The position numbers were made by a program, and so were the translations under genes. From positions 434,001 to 498,000 of the forward strand of contig CAVPSV010000004.1 in NCBI GenBank assembly GCA_963708625.1: 64,000 bases of DNA. Reading direction: 5' to 3'. The notes beneath the pieces were generated by a model. It made no database searches and was not told where the DNA came from. It saw only the letters and a program-made list of their open reading frames with translations. Positions 1-8,262 of the stretch are shown piece after piece. Each line of letters begins with the position of its first letter. Position 1 is the stretch's first letter. This stretch comes from DASXIF01 sp036498145 (GTDB lineage Bacteria > Actinomycetota > Actinomycetes > Mycobacteriales > Jatrophihabitantaceae).

Positions 1-435
1 CGGCCACGGCGTGCGGCAGCGCGCTCACCGTGCGGGTGACCACCTCGGCGTGCCGGTGGTGATCGACCCGTCGGCCAACGCCGCAAACACCGGGGCAAAC
101 ACCGGGGCCAATACCTCACCGGTCAACGCTCGCCGCGGCCCGAGTTCCTGCGCGGCGGCGACGCGGGCGCGGGCGGCACCAGGATCGATGCGCAGCACCT
201 GCGTGAGCAGGGTGGCAGTGTCGCGGGCGCCACGACCAGCGCACAGCCGGCGCGCATCCACCTCACCCACCACCTTCGCGTCCACCGCGGCGAGCCGGTT
301 CAGCTGCGACTGCACAGCCCGCAACGCGCCCAGCACGAACTCGTCCGAGGCAACCGCCACGCTCAACGCAAGCAACTCATCCACCGCAGCCGCCAGCCGC
401 GCCAGCGCCCCCTCCGCGATCACCTCATCGAACAT
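1..435 (-). CDS. DUF222 / HNH-type protein, N-terminal part, frameshifted
   Basis: This is the N-terminal part of a DUF222 protein (13E12-repeat family), which in full length usually ends in an HNH endonuclease-like domain. The signature is an Ala/Leu-rich helix followed by VDAKVVGEVDARRL and the LTQVLRIDPGAARARV segment. The reading frame stops at position 25, but around position 58 the protein continues in another frame as HAEVVTRTVSALPHAVA, so one base is gained or lost there. The rest lies beyond the window edge. The start is taken at the ATG at 435; an ATG at 471 is also possible. Such genes are abundant in mycobacteria and relatives and their function is unknown. Confidence 0.7.
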
Positions 436-525
436 ACGATCGAATCTAACCGCACCCCTCCCACCGCCCAAGCATTTGTCGGCTAATTTCCAGCTGCGCC
501 GCTAGCGAGGTGCGCCGTCCGCGCT

Positions 526-1179
526 CTACGGCTCGGGCAGCAGCACTAGAGCCGTTTGGCTGCCGGGCGCCACTTCGGTGAAGCCGCCGTCGTGCACCAC
601 CACCGCGCCGGCAGCAAGCGCTTCGCGCCACTGCGCCCGGGTCGCGTCTCGCACCGCGAGCGGGAAACCGGCCGCCCGCCATGCCTCGCGGAACGGCCGG
701 CTCGCCGCCCGCCAGCCGAGCTGCGCCGCATGTCCCGCCTGCGCCATCGCCTTCCCGGCACTCATCGCCAACTCCGGCGAAAGCAGGATCAACGGCTCGC
801 CCGTCGGCGGCGCGCTCGGCGCGGTCGGGTCGTCTAGATCGGTGCCACCCACCTGCAGGCGCAGCAGTTCCGGTGGCCACGCATCGACCTCGATCGGCGG
901 GTACACGCGCACCTGCGCCGTGCCACTGCGCACGTCCAGGCTGGGCAGCGCCGCTGCCCTCTCCCAGTTCGCGCCGCGGGCTCGGCGCACCACCTTGCGG
1001 ATGCGCTGTCCGTCCCAGCGGGTGACGGCCGGCTGCCAGTCCGCGACGTCCGTGGTGAGCATGAGCAGCACCGCCCGGGCCGCTGCTTCGAGCGCGTCGG
1101 TACGCGTCGGCGGCTCGGCACGCTCGATCCGGATGACGAGCGGAAGCACCGTCTCCGCTACCAGCTCGTCCGTCTCCAT
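526..1179 (-). CDS. PTH2-type peptidyl-tRNA hydrolase-like protein
   Basis: The C-terminal half carries the PTH2 signature GKAMAQAGHAAQLGW, with the conserved Lys, Gln and His, and ends in the family's typical VVHDGGFTEVAPGSQTAL segment. PTH2 enzymes release peptides from peptidyl-tRNA in the cytoplasm. The first 110 residues are an actinobacterial extension without a recognised domain. The protein is about 217 residues, longer than archaeal PTH2 (about 115). The ATG at 1179 lies 5 bases after the stop of the aminopeptidase gene, so the two are probably co-transcribed. The same frame stays open far upstream inside that gene, which is chance. Substrate activity is inferred from the family only. 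Confidence 0.75.
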   Translation of the reverse strand: METDELVAETVLPLVIRIERAEPPTRTDALEAAARAVLLMLTTDVADWQPAVTRWDGQRIRKVVRRARGANWERAAALPSLDVRSGTAQVRVYPPIEVDAWPPELLRLQVGGTDLDDPTAPSAPPTGEPLILLSPELAMSAGKAMAQAGHAAQLGWRAASRPFREAWRAAGFPLAVRDATRAQWREALAAGAVVVHDGGFTEVAPGSQTALVLLPEP

Positions 1180-1184
1180 GCGCG

Positions 1185-2441
1185 CTACGCGAGAGATTCG
1201 ACCCACCGCGCGAGCAGCCGCGCGCCGAACCCGGTCGCGCCGCGGCTCAGGTAACCGCTGTCCGCCGCCGCGCGCGCCGGCCCGGCCACATCCAGGTGGG
1301 CCCACGGCAGACCACCCGTGAACGCCCGCAGGAACAGCGCCGCGGTGATAGCGCCGGGATTGCCGGGCGCGTGGTTGGCATCGGCCACCGACGAGTCGAG
1401 CGAACTGAGGTAGTCCTCGTGCAGCGGCAGCCGCCAGAGCGGCTCGTCGACGGACGCGCCGGCCACGATCAGGGCCGCGGCCAGCCGGTCGTCGGTCGCG
1501 AACAGCCCGGCGGTGCGCAGCCCGAGGGCGACTTTCATGGCGCCGGTGAGCGTGGCGATGTCGAGCAACACGGTCGGTCGCAACCGTTGCGACGCATACG
1601 CGAGCGCGTCGGCCAGCACCAGGCGGCCCTCCGCGTCGGTGTTGGTTACCTCGCTGGTCCGGCCGTTCACGTGGGTGATGACGTCTCCCGGACGGAACGC
1701 CGAACCGGAGATGGCGTTCTCCGCCGTGGGGACGAGCACGGTGACGCGTACCGGGACCTTGGCCTGCGCGACCGCGCGCAGCGCCGCCAGGGCAGCGGCA
1801 CCGCCGGCCATATCGGTGTGCATCATGCGCATCGCGTCGCCTCGTTTGAGGTTGAGCCCGCCGGTGTCGAACGTGATGCCCTTGCCGACGATGACGGCGT
1901 GCACGCCGGCTCGTGCCCCGCGCGGCCGCCACCGCGCTTCGATGAGCCGAGGTGGACTCGCCGAGCCGCCCCCGACCGCCAGCACGCCGCCGAAGCGCTG
2001 TTCGGCGAGCCACTTGTCGTCGTGGACGTGGACCTCGACGCCCGCGCGCGACAGCGGCTGAACCACGGCGTCGGCGAACCGCTGCGGCGGCTTCTCGGCG
2101 GCCGGGGTGTTGGTCAGATCGCGTGCCCATGCGGTCGCCGAGGCCAGGCGCAATCCGGTGGCCAGCGCGTCCTCGTCGTCTATGCCGAGCAAGTCGACGC
2201 GCGCCGGGACCGGCGCCGGGCTTGCGGCACGGGAGAACCGGTAGGCGCCGAGGACGAGCCCTTCGACGAAGGCGCTGAGCCGTGCACCGCTGAGCCCGCG
2301 CGCGTCGATGCTGCCGGCGTCCAGGCTCAATTGACGGGCGAGACGGCCGGCCTTGATCCGAAGTTGGGTGGCATCGCCGGTGAGATCCGCGCGCTGAGTC
2401 CGATCCGTGGGCTTGTCGGGCGAGGAGCGGACGTCCAGCAC
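1185..2441 (-). CDS. pepA: leucyl aminopeptidase (M17 family), short N-terminus
   Basis: This is a cytosolic M17 metallo-aminopeptidase that removes N-terminal residues from peptides. The catalytic domain is complete: VGKGITFDTGGLNLK supplies the metal-binding Lys and Asp, MHTDMAGGAA follows, and NTDAEGRL is the family signature with the second set of metal ligands. The protein is about 418 residues against roughly 500 for the family. The missing part is the N-terminal non-catalytic domain; only about 100 residues precede DLTNTPAAEK. The start is a GTG at 2441, and no continuation of the family was found in the other frames upstream. A PTH2-like gene follows 5 bases downstream. Confidence 0.85.
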   Translation of the reverse strand: MLDVRSSPDKPTDRTQRADLTGDATQLRIKAGRLARQLSLDAGSIDARGLSGARLSAFVEGLVLGAYRFSRAASPAPVPARVDLLGIDDEDALATGLRLASATAWARDLTNTPAAEKPPQRFADAVVQPLSRAGVEVHVHDDKWLAEQRFGGVLAVGGGSASPPRLIEARWRPRGARAGVHAVIVGKGITFDTGGLNLKRGDAMRMMHTDMAGGAAALAALRAVAQAKVPVRVTVLVPTAENAISGSAFRPGDVITHVNGRTSEVTNTDAEGRLVLADALAYASQRLRPTVLLDIATLTGAMKVALGLRTAGLFATDDRLAAALIVAGASVDEPLWRLPLHEDYLSSLDSSVADANHAPGNPGAITAALFLRAFTGGLPWAHLDVAGPARAAADSGYLSRGATGFGARLLARWVESLA

Positions 2442-2576
2442 GGGCTCGATCCTGTCACGACGCGACGCGAGGCGAGGGCGGAGTGAGCATCGCAGGGCCC
2501 CCCAGGGCCCGAGGAGCGGAGCGACCCCGAGGCGAGCAATAGGACACGCGCAGGCTGGAGGGGTCTGGACAGAACA

Positions 2577-2610
2577 CGGCCCCGGTCCTGTCAGCCAGGT
2601 ACCGGGGCCG
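2577..2610 (-). terminator. hairpin downstream of DUF3117 gene
   Basis: A perfect 10-base stem (CGGCCCCGGT against ACCGGGGCCG) closes a 14-base loop that can pair further with one bulge. It starts 12 bases after the stop of the minus-strand DUF3117 gene. There is no clear T tract, as is common for actinobacterial terminators. Confidence 0.6.
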
Positions 2611-2622
2611 GGCGGGATTGGC

Positions 2623-2790
2623 TCAGCTGACCACGTTCTTCAGGGCGTCACCGAGCGCTACGGCCTCGTCGGCGGACATCTCGACGACGAGCCGTCCTCC
2701 CCCTTCGAGAGGGACGCGCATGACGATGCCGCGCCCTTCCTTGGTGACCTCGAGCGGGCCGTCGCCCGTCCGCGGCTTCATGGCCGCCAT
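2623..2790 (-). CDS. DUF3117 small conserved protein
   Basis: A 55-residue protein matching the actinobacterial DUF3117 family (Rv1211 in M. tuberculosis): MAAMKPRTGDGPLEV at the start, then GRGIVMRVPLEGGGRLVVE and a C-terminal DEAVALGDALKNV. The frame is open further upstream, but the ATG at 2790 is chosen because GAGGAGG lies just before it and because family members begin here. Function is unknown. Its place near tag, a DivIVA-like gene and folP2 is the same as in mycobacteria. The gene is followed by a strong hairpin and is probably a single transcription unit. Confidence 0.9.
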   Translation of the reverse strand: MAAMKPRTGDGPLEVTKEGRGIVMRVPLEGGGRLVVEMSADEAVALGDALKNVVS

Positions 2791-3119
2791 GCGTACCTCC
2801 TCGGTCGAGCGCGCTGCTCGCGCCGTCATGCGTCGGGCCGCCGGAGCGGGCCTGGTCTGCGACTCCCCGCGGCGGGCGCGGGGGACTCGGTTGACGACCA
2901 TTGTCCCGCATTACCCGTCAGGCGCCCAAACCCGGACCCGTCGGGCAGTGAAAACCCGGTCCCCCGCGCCGGGCCGAGCCGGGCCGATCGGCGCCGGAGA
3001 TGCCGACCCAACGGAGCCCCGCCGAGCCATCCACCGACCAGCGGCCACGCCTTGGGCGGCACCGGACGGCACCCGGGCGCGGTAGCGTCGCGGGCACCGG
3101 CGATGGCGAAGGAGTGGGA

Positions 3120-3908
3120 GTGTCCGACGTGCTGCTGCTCGACCGCGACGGCGCGGTCATGACGATCACGCTCAATCGGCCAGAGGCGATGAACGCCCTG
3201 TCGGTGGAGCTGAAACTGGCCCTGCGCTCGGCGCTGGACGACGCAGCCGCCGATCCGACCGTCCGCGCCCTGGTACTCACCGGCTCGGGGCGAGGCTTCT
3301 GTGTCGGCCAGGATCTGCGCGAGCACGTCGGGCTGCTCGAGGCGGGCGACGTCGCGCCGCTGAACACGGTGACCGAGCATTACAACCCGGTGATCCGGGC
3401 GCTGGTGGGCATGCCGAAGCCCGTGATCGCGGCGGTGAACGGCATGGCGGCCGGTGCTGGGGCCGGGCTTTCGTTCGCCTGCGACTTCCGGATCGCGGCG
3501 AACACGGCCGGCTTCCTGCTCGCCTTCGCCAACGTGGGGCTCACCCTCGACAGCGGCGTGTCCTGGACGCTGCCCCGGTTGATCGGCACCGCACGCGCCA
3601 CCGCATTGGCCTTGCTCGCCGAGCCCGTCACCGCCGAAGCAGCGCTGGAGATGGGGCTCGTCAACGCGGTGGTCGAACCGGAGCGGCTGTTGCCGGCGGC
3701 CCACGAACTCGCCCAGCGCCTTGCCGCGGGACCGACCGTGGCCTACGCGGCGATCAAGGAGTCGCTGGCATTCGCGGCCACGTCGACCCTGGCCGAGGCG
3801 CTGGACAAGGAGGCACAGTTGCAGACGCGCTGCGGCGCCACTGACGACCACCGCAACAGCACCGCCGCGTTCGTCGCCAAGCAGAAGCCGGTATTCGCCG
3901 GCCACTGA
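3120..3908 (+). CDS. enoyl-CoA hydratase/isomerase family, PaaG-like
   Basis: A crotonase-fold protein of about 262 residues. GRGFCVGQDLREH forms the first half of the oxyanion hole and NGMAAGAGAGLSFACDFRIA the second. GLTLDSGVSWTLPR has an Asp where PaaG (ring-1,2-epoxyphenylacetyl-CoA isomerase) and related isomerases carry their catalytic acid, rather than the hydratase Glu pair. This favours an isomerase or degradative acyl-CoA role, but no paa genes lie nearby. The GTG at 3120 is chosen because AAGGAG precedes it at a good distance and SDVLLLDRDG is the usual N-terminus; the open frame upstream to 3000 looks non-coding. Confidence 0.8.
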   Translation: MSDVLLLDRDGAVMTITLNRPEAMNALSVELKLALRSALDDAAADPTVRALVLTGSGRGFCVGQDLREHVGLLEAGDVAPLNTVTEHYNPVIRALVGMPKPVIAAVNGMAAGAGAGLSFACDFRIAANTAGFLLAFANVGLTLDSGVSWTLPRLIGTARATALALLAEPVTAEAALEMGLVNAVVEPERLLPAAHELAQRLAAGPTVAYAAIKESLAFAATSTLAEALDKEAQLQTRCGATDDHRNSTAAFVAKQKPVFAGH

Positions 3909-3953
3909 GCGGAGCCTGGGTCGCAGCGGTGACCCGCGCCCGGTATCCGCTGA

Positions 3954-4490
3954 TCAAGGGGCAAGCCAGCAGCCGGGCTGGTGATCGTTCACCATGCCGA
4001 CGGCCTGCATGAGCGCGTAGCCGGTGGTGGGTCCGACGAAGCGCAGGCCGCGCCGCTTGAGTTCCTTGGCCATCGCGATCGACTCGGGCGAGGTGGCCCG
4101 CACCTGCCACGGCGGCTGCTCGGGCGGCGTGAAGGACCACAGCAGCGCGTCCAAGCCTTCGGGCACGTTGGCCAGCACCGCGCGAGCATTGGCGATGGTG
4201 GCGTCGATCTTGGCCCGGTTCCGCACAATGCCGGCGTCGGCAAGCAGCCGGCGCACGTCTCGCGCGCCGAATCGAGCGACGGCGCCGATCTCGAAGTCGG
4301 CGAATGCCTGCCGGAACGCAGGCCGCTTGCGCAGGATGATCAGCCAGGACAAGCCGGACTGGAACGCCTCCAGCGACAGCCGCTCGAACAGCGCACGGTC
4401 GCCGTGCAACGGACGCCCCCACTCCTCGTCGTGGTAGGCGACGTACTCCGGCGCACTGGTCGTCCAGCTGCACCGAGGCCGGTCAGGCAC
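3954..4490 (-). CDS. tag: DNA-3-methyladenine glycosylase I
   Basis: Tag excises 3-methyladenine from alkylated DNA. The zinc-binding residues are all visible: Cys in PRCSW, His in AYHDEEWG, and His and Cys in the C-terminal NDHQPGCW. The HDEEWG motif and the LSLEAFQSGLSW helix are typical of the family. At about 178 residues the protein is close to the E. coli enzyme (187). The GTG at 4490 overlaps the stop of the upstream DivIVA-like gene by 8 bases, indicating one transcript. The open frame upstream of 4490 runs through that gene's repeats and is spurious. Confidence 0.9.
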   Translation of the reverse strand: MPDRPRCSWTTSAPEYVAYHDEEWGRPLHGDRALFERLSLEAFQSGLSWLIILRKRPAFRQAFADFEIGAVARFGARDVRRLLADAGIVRNRAKIDATIANARAVLANVPEGLDALLWSFTPPEQPPWQVRATSPESIAMAKELKRRGLRFVGPTTGYALMQAVGMVNDHQPGCWLAP

Positions 4491-5112
4491 CAGGCTGGGC
4501 CTGGCCGGCCTCGGCCTCGGCGTCCGGGGGTGGTTGCTCTGCCTCCGCCGGCTGTTCGGCGGCCGCCTGTTCCGTCTCCGCCGGCTGTTCGGCCGCAGGC
4601 TGTTCGGCCGCAGGCTGCGCGCCAGATTGCGGCTCGGCATCGTCCCCCTCGGCATCGTCCCCCTCGGCAGCGTCCCCCTCGGCAGGTTCCGCCTCGGCTG
4701 CTTCCGCCTCGGCCGGCGCCGGCACGTTCTCGACGTCACCAGCCGCTGCGTCTACCGGCCCGGGCGCGGCCTGCGGCGGCACTGTCTCGTGCAGCTCTGC
4801 GGACGGCACCGGCATGGTGATGAGCAGCCCGTACAGACGTTCCAGCTCGTCGTCGCGCCGGCGCAACTCCGCCACCACCCGGTCCAACAGCTCGTCGGTC
4901 TCGGCGAAGCGGTACCCGCGCAGGGCCACCGGCAGCCGCAGGTCCTCGATGTCGTCGGCCTTGAGGTGCCGCTCGGCCGGCAACGCCCACGGCGGCTCGT
5001 CGCGCAGGGCAGGTGCGATCTGCTCGCCGGCGGGCAGGAAACGGGCCGCCACGAAGAACAGCACCACCATCAAACCAACCGCGAGCAGGCCGTACAGCAC
5101 GAGCGACAGCAC
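4483..5112 (-). CDS. membrane-anchored DivIVA-domain protein (Rv1209-like)
   Basis: About 209 residues: one N-terminal membrane segment (about residues 4-25), then a short DivIVA-like motif (LPVALRGYRFAETDELLDRVVAEL split over residues 58-82) with a coiled-coil stretch, and an acidic Ala/Glu/Pro tail from residue 120. The tail is built of short tandem units such as AAEQP and AEGDD. The layout resembles the mycobacterial protein next to tag. A role at growing poles or septa is possible by analogy but is not shown. The start is a GTG. In M. tuberculosis gpgS lies between this gene and folP2; here the two are directly divergent with 42 bases between. Confidence 0.75.
   Translation of the reverse strand: MLSLVLYGLLAVGLMVVLFFVAARFLPAGEQIAPALRDEPPWALPAERHLKADDIEDLRLPVALRGYRFAETDELLDRVVAELRRRDDELERLYGLLITMPVPSAELHETVPPQAAPGPVDAAAGDVENVPAPAEAEAAEAEPAEGDAAEGDDAEGDDAEPQSGAQPAAEQPAAEQPAETEQAAAEQPAEAEQPPPDAEAEAGQAQPGA
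4583..4685. repeat. 15-bp in-frame tandem repeats in DivIVA-like gene
   Basis: Two sets of 15-base tandem units lie in the gene's 3' part: GGCTGTTCGGCCGCA twice from 4583, and CTCGGCATCGTCCCC three times from 4633, the third with changes. They encode five-residue repeats of the acidic tail, so length changes by whole units would keep the frame. Confidence 0.8.
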
Positions 5113-5154
5113 CCGACGATCGTGTCATGCCCGGTCCTCTGTCAGGGTGGAGGC

Positions 5155-6018
5155 GTGCATCTGCGCGTCGGGAATCGCACCTTCGCCCCCGGCGAGCACG
5201 CCGTCATGGCCATCGTCAACCGGACGCCGGACTCGTTCTACGACGGCGGCGCACACCCCACCGTGGCCGACGCGCTTGCCACCGTTCAGCGCGCGGTCAT
5301 CGACGGCGCGGACCTCGTCGACATCGGTGGCGTACGAGCCGGATACGGCGCAGCGGTCGAGGTCGAGGAGGAGCTGCGCCGAGTATTGCCCGTCGTCATC
5401 GCCGTGCGCGAGCGCTTCGCCACGCTACCCATCAGCGTGGACACCTGGCGCGCGGAGGTGGCCGATCAGGTGCTGGCAGCGGGTGCCGACCTGGTCAACG
5501 ACACCTGGGCCGGCGCCGACCCGGACCTGCCGGCGGTGGCCGCCCGACACGGCGCCGCGCTGGTGTGCAGTCACACCGGCGGCCTCGGCCCGCGCACCGA
5601 CCCGCATCGCGTCGAGTACCACGACGTGACCGCCGACGTGATCGACACCGTCACCGCCGCCGCGCGGCGCGCCGTGACGGCCGGCGTGCGCCGCGACGGC
5701 ATCCTCATCGATCCCACCCACGACTTCGGCAAGAACACGTGGCACTCGCTGCAGCTCACCCGCCGCTTGCACGAATTGGTCGCCACCGGCTGGCCGGTGC
5801 TCGTCGCCTTGTCGCGCAAGGACTTCATCGGCGAGACGCTCGATCTGCCGGCCGCCGAACGTCTCGACGGCACCCTCGCCGCCACCGCAATCTGCGCATG
5901 GCACGGTGCCCGGGTTTTTCGCACGCATGACGTGCTGGCCACGCGCCGGGTGCTCGACATGGTCGCGTCGATCAGCGGAACCCGCCCGCCCGCAGTGGCC
6001 CGACGCGGGCTGGCCTGA
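5155..6018 (+). CDS. folP2: dihydropteroate synthase-family protein (FolP2-like)
   Basis: A TIM-barrel protein of the dihydropteroate synthase family, about 287 residues. NRTPDSFYDGG, VDIGG and SVDTWRAEVA are the pterin-site motifs, and LIDPTHDFGKNTWHSLQL follows. The NRTPDSFYDGG form and the position next to a DivIVA-like gene and tag match mycobacterial FolP2 rather than FolP1; as I recall, mycobacterial folP2 has not been shown to give dihydropteroate synthase activity. The true substrate is therefore open. The GTG at 5155 follows GGTGGAGG. The next gene, a crotonase, starts 11 bases after the stop. Confidence 0.8.
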   Translation: MHLRVGNRTFAPGEHAVMAIVNRTPDSFYDGGAHPTVADALATVQRAVIDGADLVDIGGVRAGYGAAVEVEEELRRVLPVVIAVRERFATLPISVDTWRAEVADQVLAAGADLVNDTWAGADPDLPAVAARHGAALVCSHTGGLGPRTDPHRVEYHDVTADVIDTVTAAARRAVTAGVRRDGILIDPTHDFGKNTWHSLQLTRRLHELVATGWPVLVALSRKDFIGETLDLPAAERLDGTLAATAICAWHGARVFRTHDVLATRRVLDMVASISGTRPPAVARRGLA

Positions 6019-6029
6019 ATACTGTCCGC

Positions 6030-6821
6030 GTGAGCGAGGATGCGGTCAGGGATGCGGTTGAGAATGGGGTCGAGTCGGCGCACGGCGCCGTCGGTACCGC
6101 CGGCGTGACCCGAGCGCGGGCCGGCGACGGGATCGAGATCCTGCGGTTGAACCGGCCGGCCAAGCGCAATGCGCTGGACTCGGCCACGTTGCACGAACTC
6201 CTCGCCGCGCTCGACGCCGCCGCCACCGACCCGAACACCAAGGCGGTGGTGCTGTCCACGACGTCGACCACCGCGTTCTGCGCCGGCGCCGACATCAGCG
6301 AGGAACTCGACACCGACGGCGGCCAGCAGCGGATGGCGGCGTTCTGCCGGCTCTATGCGGCGGTGGAGGCCTGCCCGGTGGCGACCATCGCCGTGTGCGT
6401 CGGCAACTGCGTCGGGGCGGGCGCGGAGATCGCGGCCGGATGCGATCTGCGGGTCGGCGGCGACAACCTCAAGCTGGCATGGGCCGGTGCGCGGCTGGGC
6501 GTGCCGGTCGGCCCGGCCCGGCTCGGACCGCTGATCGGGGTGTCTCGCGCCAAGGACCTCATCTTCACCGGACGGGTCGTGGGCATGACCGAAGCCGAAG
6601 AGATCGGCTTCCTGCACCGCAGCGCCGCCGCCGACGACGCAGAACGGGTCGCGGTGCAGCTGGCCGAGACGATCGCAGCTCAGTCGGCCACGGGCATTCG
6701 GCAGCTCAAGGCAATGTTCCGCGATCTGGACGCGAGCGCGCAGCGGGTGGCGCACGAGAACGAACTGCTCATGCAGTTCCAGCGTCACGGGAGCGGGATC
6801 CCAGCTCGCCCGGCAGGTTGA
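6030..6821 (+). CDS. enoyl-CoA hydratase/isomerase family protein, atypical active site
   Basis: A crotonase-fold protein of about 263 residues starting at GTG 6030, with an extra N-terminal stretch of about 35 residues. Oxyanion-hole segments are present (TAFCAGADISEE and CVGAGAEIAAGCDLR). The usual catalytic glutamates are not seen: the segment that normally holds them reads GARLGVPVGPARLGPL. It may be a non-hydratase crotonase such as a thioesterase, decarboxylase or isomerase. It follows folP2 by 11 bases. Its 3' end overlaps the convergent LOG gene by 53 bases. Confidence 0.7.
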   Translation: MSEDAVRDAVENGVESAHGAVGTAGVTRARAGDGIEILRLNRPAKRNALDSATLHELLAALDAAATDPNTKAVVLSTTSTTAFCAGADISEELDTDGGQQRMAAFCRLYAAVEACPVATIAVCVGNCVGAGAEIAAGCDLRVGGDNLKLAWAGARLGVPVGPARLGPLIGVSRAKDLIFTGRVVGMTEAEEIGFLHRSAAADDAERVAVQLAETIAAQSATGIRQLKAMFRDLDASAQRVAHENELLMQFQRHGSGIPARPAG

Positions 6822-7359
6822 GCCGCTGCGCGAGCGCCGCCATCGCAGCGCCGACGCTGCGCACGTGCACCAGCTCGTCCAGTGCCGCCTGGCGCACAAA
6901 ACCCTTGTCGCGTAAGGAATTCAGATACGTCCAGAGCGGGTCGTAATAGCCGTCGGCATCGAGCACGAGGACCGGCTTGCCGTGCATCCCGAGCGAGCGC
7001 GACGTCCACATCTCGAACAACTCCTCAAGCGTGCCGATGCCACCCGGCAACGCTACGAACGCGTCGGACCGCTCGTCCATGATGCGTTTGCGTTCGCGCA
7101 TGGTCTCGACGACGACCAGCTCGTCGGCGTCGGTGTCGGCGACCTCATACGGGATCAGATGGGCCGGGATCACCCCGACGGTGTGCGCCCCGCCGGCCCG
7201 TGCGGCGCGGGCCACTGCACCCATCATGGACACCCGCCCACCGCCGGATACCAGGTCGTACCCGCCGTCGGCGAGGGCGGCACCGAATTCGGCGGCGAGC
7301 CGCACGTAGGCCGGGTCGATCTGCTCGGCGGAGGAGCAATACACGCACACCGACGGCAT
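6769..7359 (-). CDS. LOG family protein (cytokinin riboside 5'-monophosphate phosphoribohydrolase type)
   Basis: About 196 residues with the full LOG signature: VYCSSAEQIDP, SGGGRVSMMGAVA, MRERKRIMDERSDAFVALPGGIGTLEELFE. The PGGxGTxxE motif is the catalytic signature of enzymes that split cytokinin nucleotides and related nucleoside monophosphates into base and ribose phosphate; the M. tuberculosis homologue (Rv1205) makes cytokinins. The ATG at 7359 overlaps the stop of the upstream LOG paralogue by one base (TGATG), so the pair is translationally coupled. Confidence 0.9.
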   Translation of the reverse strand: MPSVCVYCSSAEQIDPAYVRLAAEFGAALADGGYDLVSGGGRVSMMGAVARAARAGGAHTVGVIPAHLIPYEVADTDADELVVVETMRERKRIMDERSDAFVALPGGIGTLEELFEMWTSRSLGMHGKPVLVLDADGYYDPLWTYLNSLRDKGFVRQAALDELVHVRSVGAAMAALAQRLNLPGELGSRSRDAGTA

Positions 7360-8207
7360 CAGTTCAGCTCTCGAGCCACGCTGTGCGTCATCTCCTGCGC
7401 CGCCCGCTCCTCGACCACTTCCTGATCGGAGCGCAGCTGCGAGGACGCCACGATGCGTTCCACGATGTCGTCCACGTCGTCGGTGACATGCACGAGATCG
7501 AGATCGGCGTCGCCGATCTTGTGGCCGGCCAGTACGGAGGCGCGCAGCCAATCGACCAGGCCGCGCCAGTACTCGGTGCCGTAGAGCAACACCGGGAACC
7601 GGGTGACCTTGCGGGTCTGCACGAGCGTGAGCGCCTCGAACATCTCGTCCAGCGTGCCGAACCCGCCGGGCATGATCACGAAGGCCTGCGCGTACTTGAC
7701 GAACATCGTCTTGCGCGCGAAGAAGTACCGGAAGTTGATGCCGATGTCGACCCAGTCGTTGAGCCGCTGCTCGAACGGCAACTCGATGCCGAGTCCGACA
7801 GAGACGCCGCCGGCCTCGGACGCGCCGCGGTTGACCGCCTCCATCGCGCCCGGCCCACCGCCGGTGATCACGGCGTAGCCGGCCTCGGCCAAGGCGCGCG
7901 CCGAGCGCCACGCCCGACCGCGTACTCCGGGTCGTCGGCGGGCGTGCGCGCGGAGCCGAATACCGACACCGCCGAGGGCAGCTCGGCCAGCAGGCCGAAG
8001 CCCTCGACGAACTCGCTCTGGATGCGCAGCACGCGCCACGGGTCGGTGTGCACCCAGTCGCTGGGGCCGCGCGAATCCAGCAGCCGCTGGTCGGTCGTAC
8101 CCGGTCTGCACCTGCGCGCGCCGCAACAGCACCGGGCCGCGCTGGTGTTCGGCCTCGCGCGGTTGCTCGGCCCGCGGGTCGGGCGGCCCGGGGTGGGTGT
8201 CGGTCAT
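7359..8207 (-). CDS. LOG family (TIGR00730) paralogue, two frameshifts
   Basis: The C-terminal part from residue 100 is clear LOG family: ITGGGPGAMEAVNRGA, FARKTMFVKYAQAFVIMPGGFGTLDEMFE. The middle part (HTDPWRVLRIQSEFVEGF, then SAVSVFGSARTPADDPEY) lies in another frame between about 8100 and 7915. Two single-base shifts, near 8100 and 7915, restore one continuous protein of about 280 residues starting at ATG 8207 with a hydrophilic N-terminal tail. All motifs survive, so sequence error is more likely than decay. It is coupled to the second LOG gene downstream and follows dapE. Confidence 0.8.
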   Translation of the reverse strand: MTDTHPGPPDPRAEQPREAEHQRGPVLLRRAQVQTGYDRPAAAGFARPQRLGAHRPVARAAHPERVRRGLRPAGRAALGGVGIRLRAHARRRPGVRGRAWRSARALAEAGYAVITGGGPGAMEAVNRGASEAGGVSVGLGIELPFEQRLNDWVDIGINFRYFFARKTMFVKYAQAFVIMPGGFGTLDEMFEALTLVQTRKVTRFPVLLYGTEYWRGLVDWLRASVLAGHKIGDADLDLVHVTDDVDDIVERIVASSQLRSDQEVVEERAAQEMTHSVARELN

Positions 8208-8262
8208 GGAAGCAAACGTTAGCTGCGGCGGCGAAGAGCCGTCGGCAGCCGTCCGGCCGCGG

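Noticed and set aside
1180..2130. N-terminal extension of the PTH2-like frame
   Set aside because: It overlaps leucyl aminopeptidase in the same direction in another frame and shows only low-complexity Arg/Ala sequence.
2461..2520. Repeated GGGCCC blocks upstream of the aminopeptidase
   Set aside because: They are direct copies without useful hairpin geometry and are expected at this base composition.
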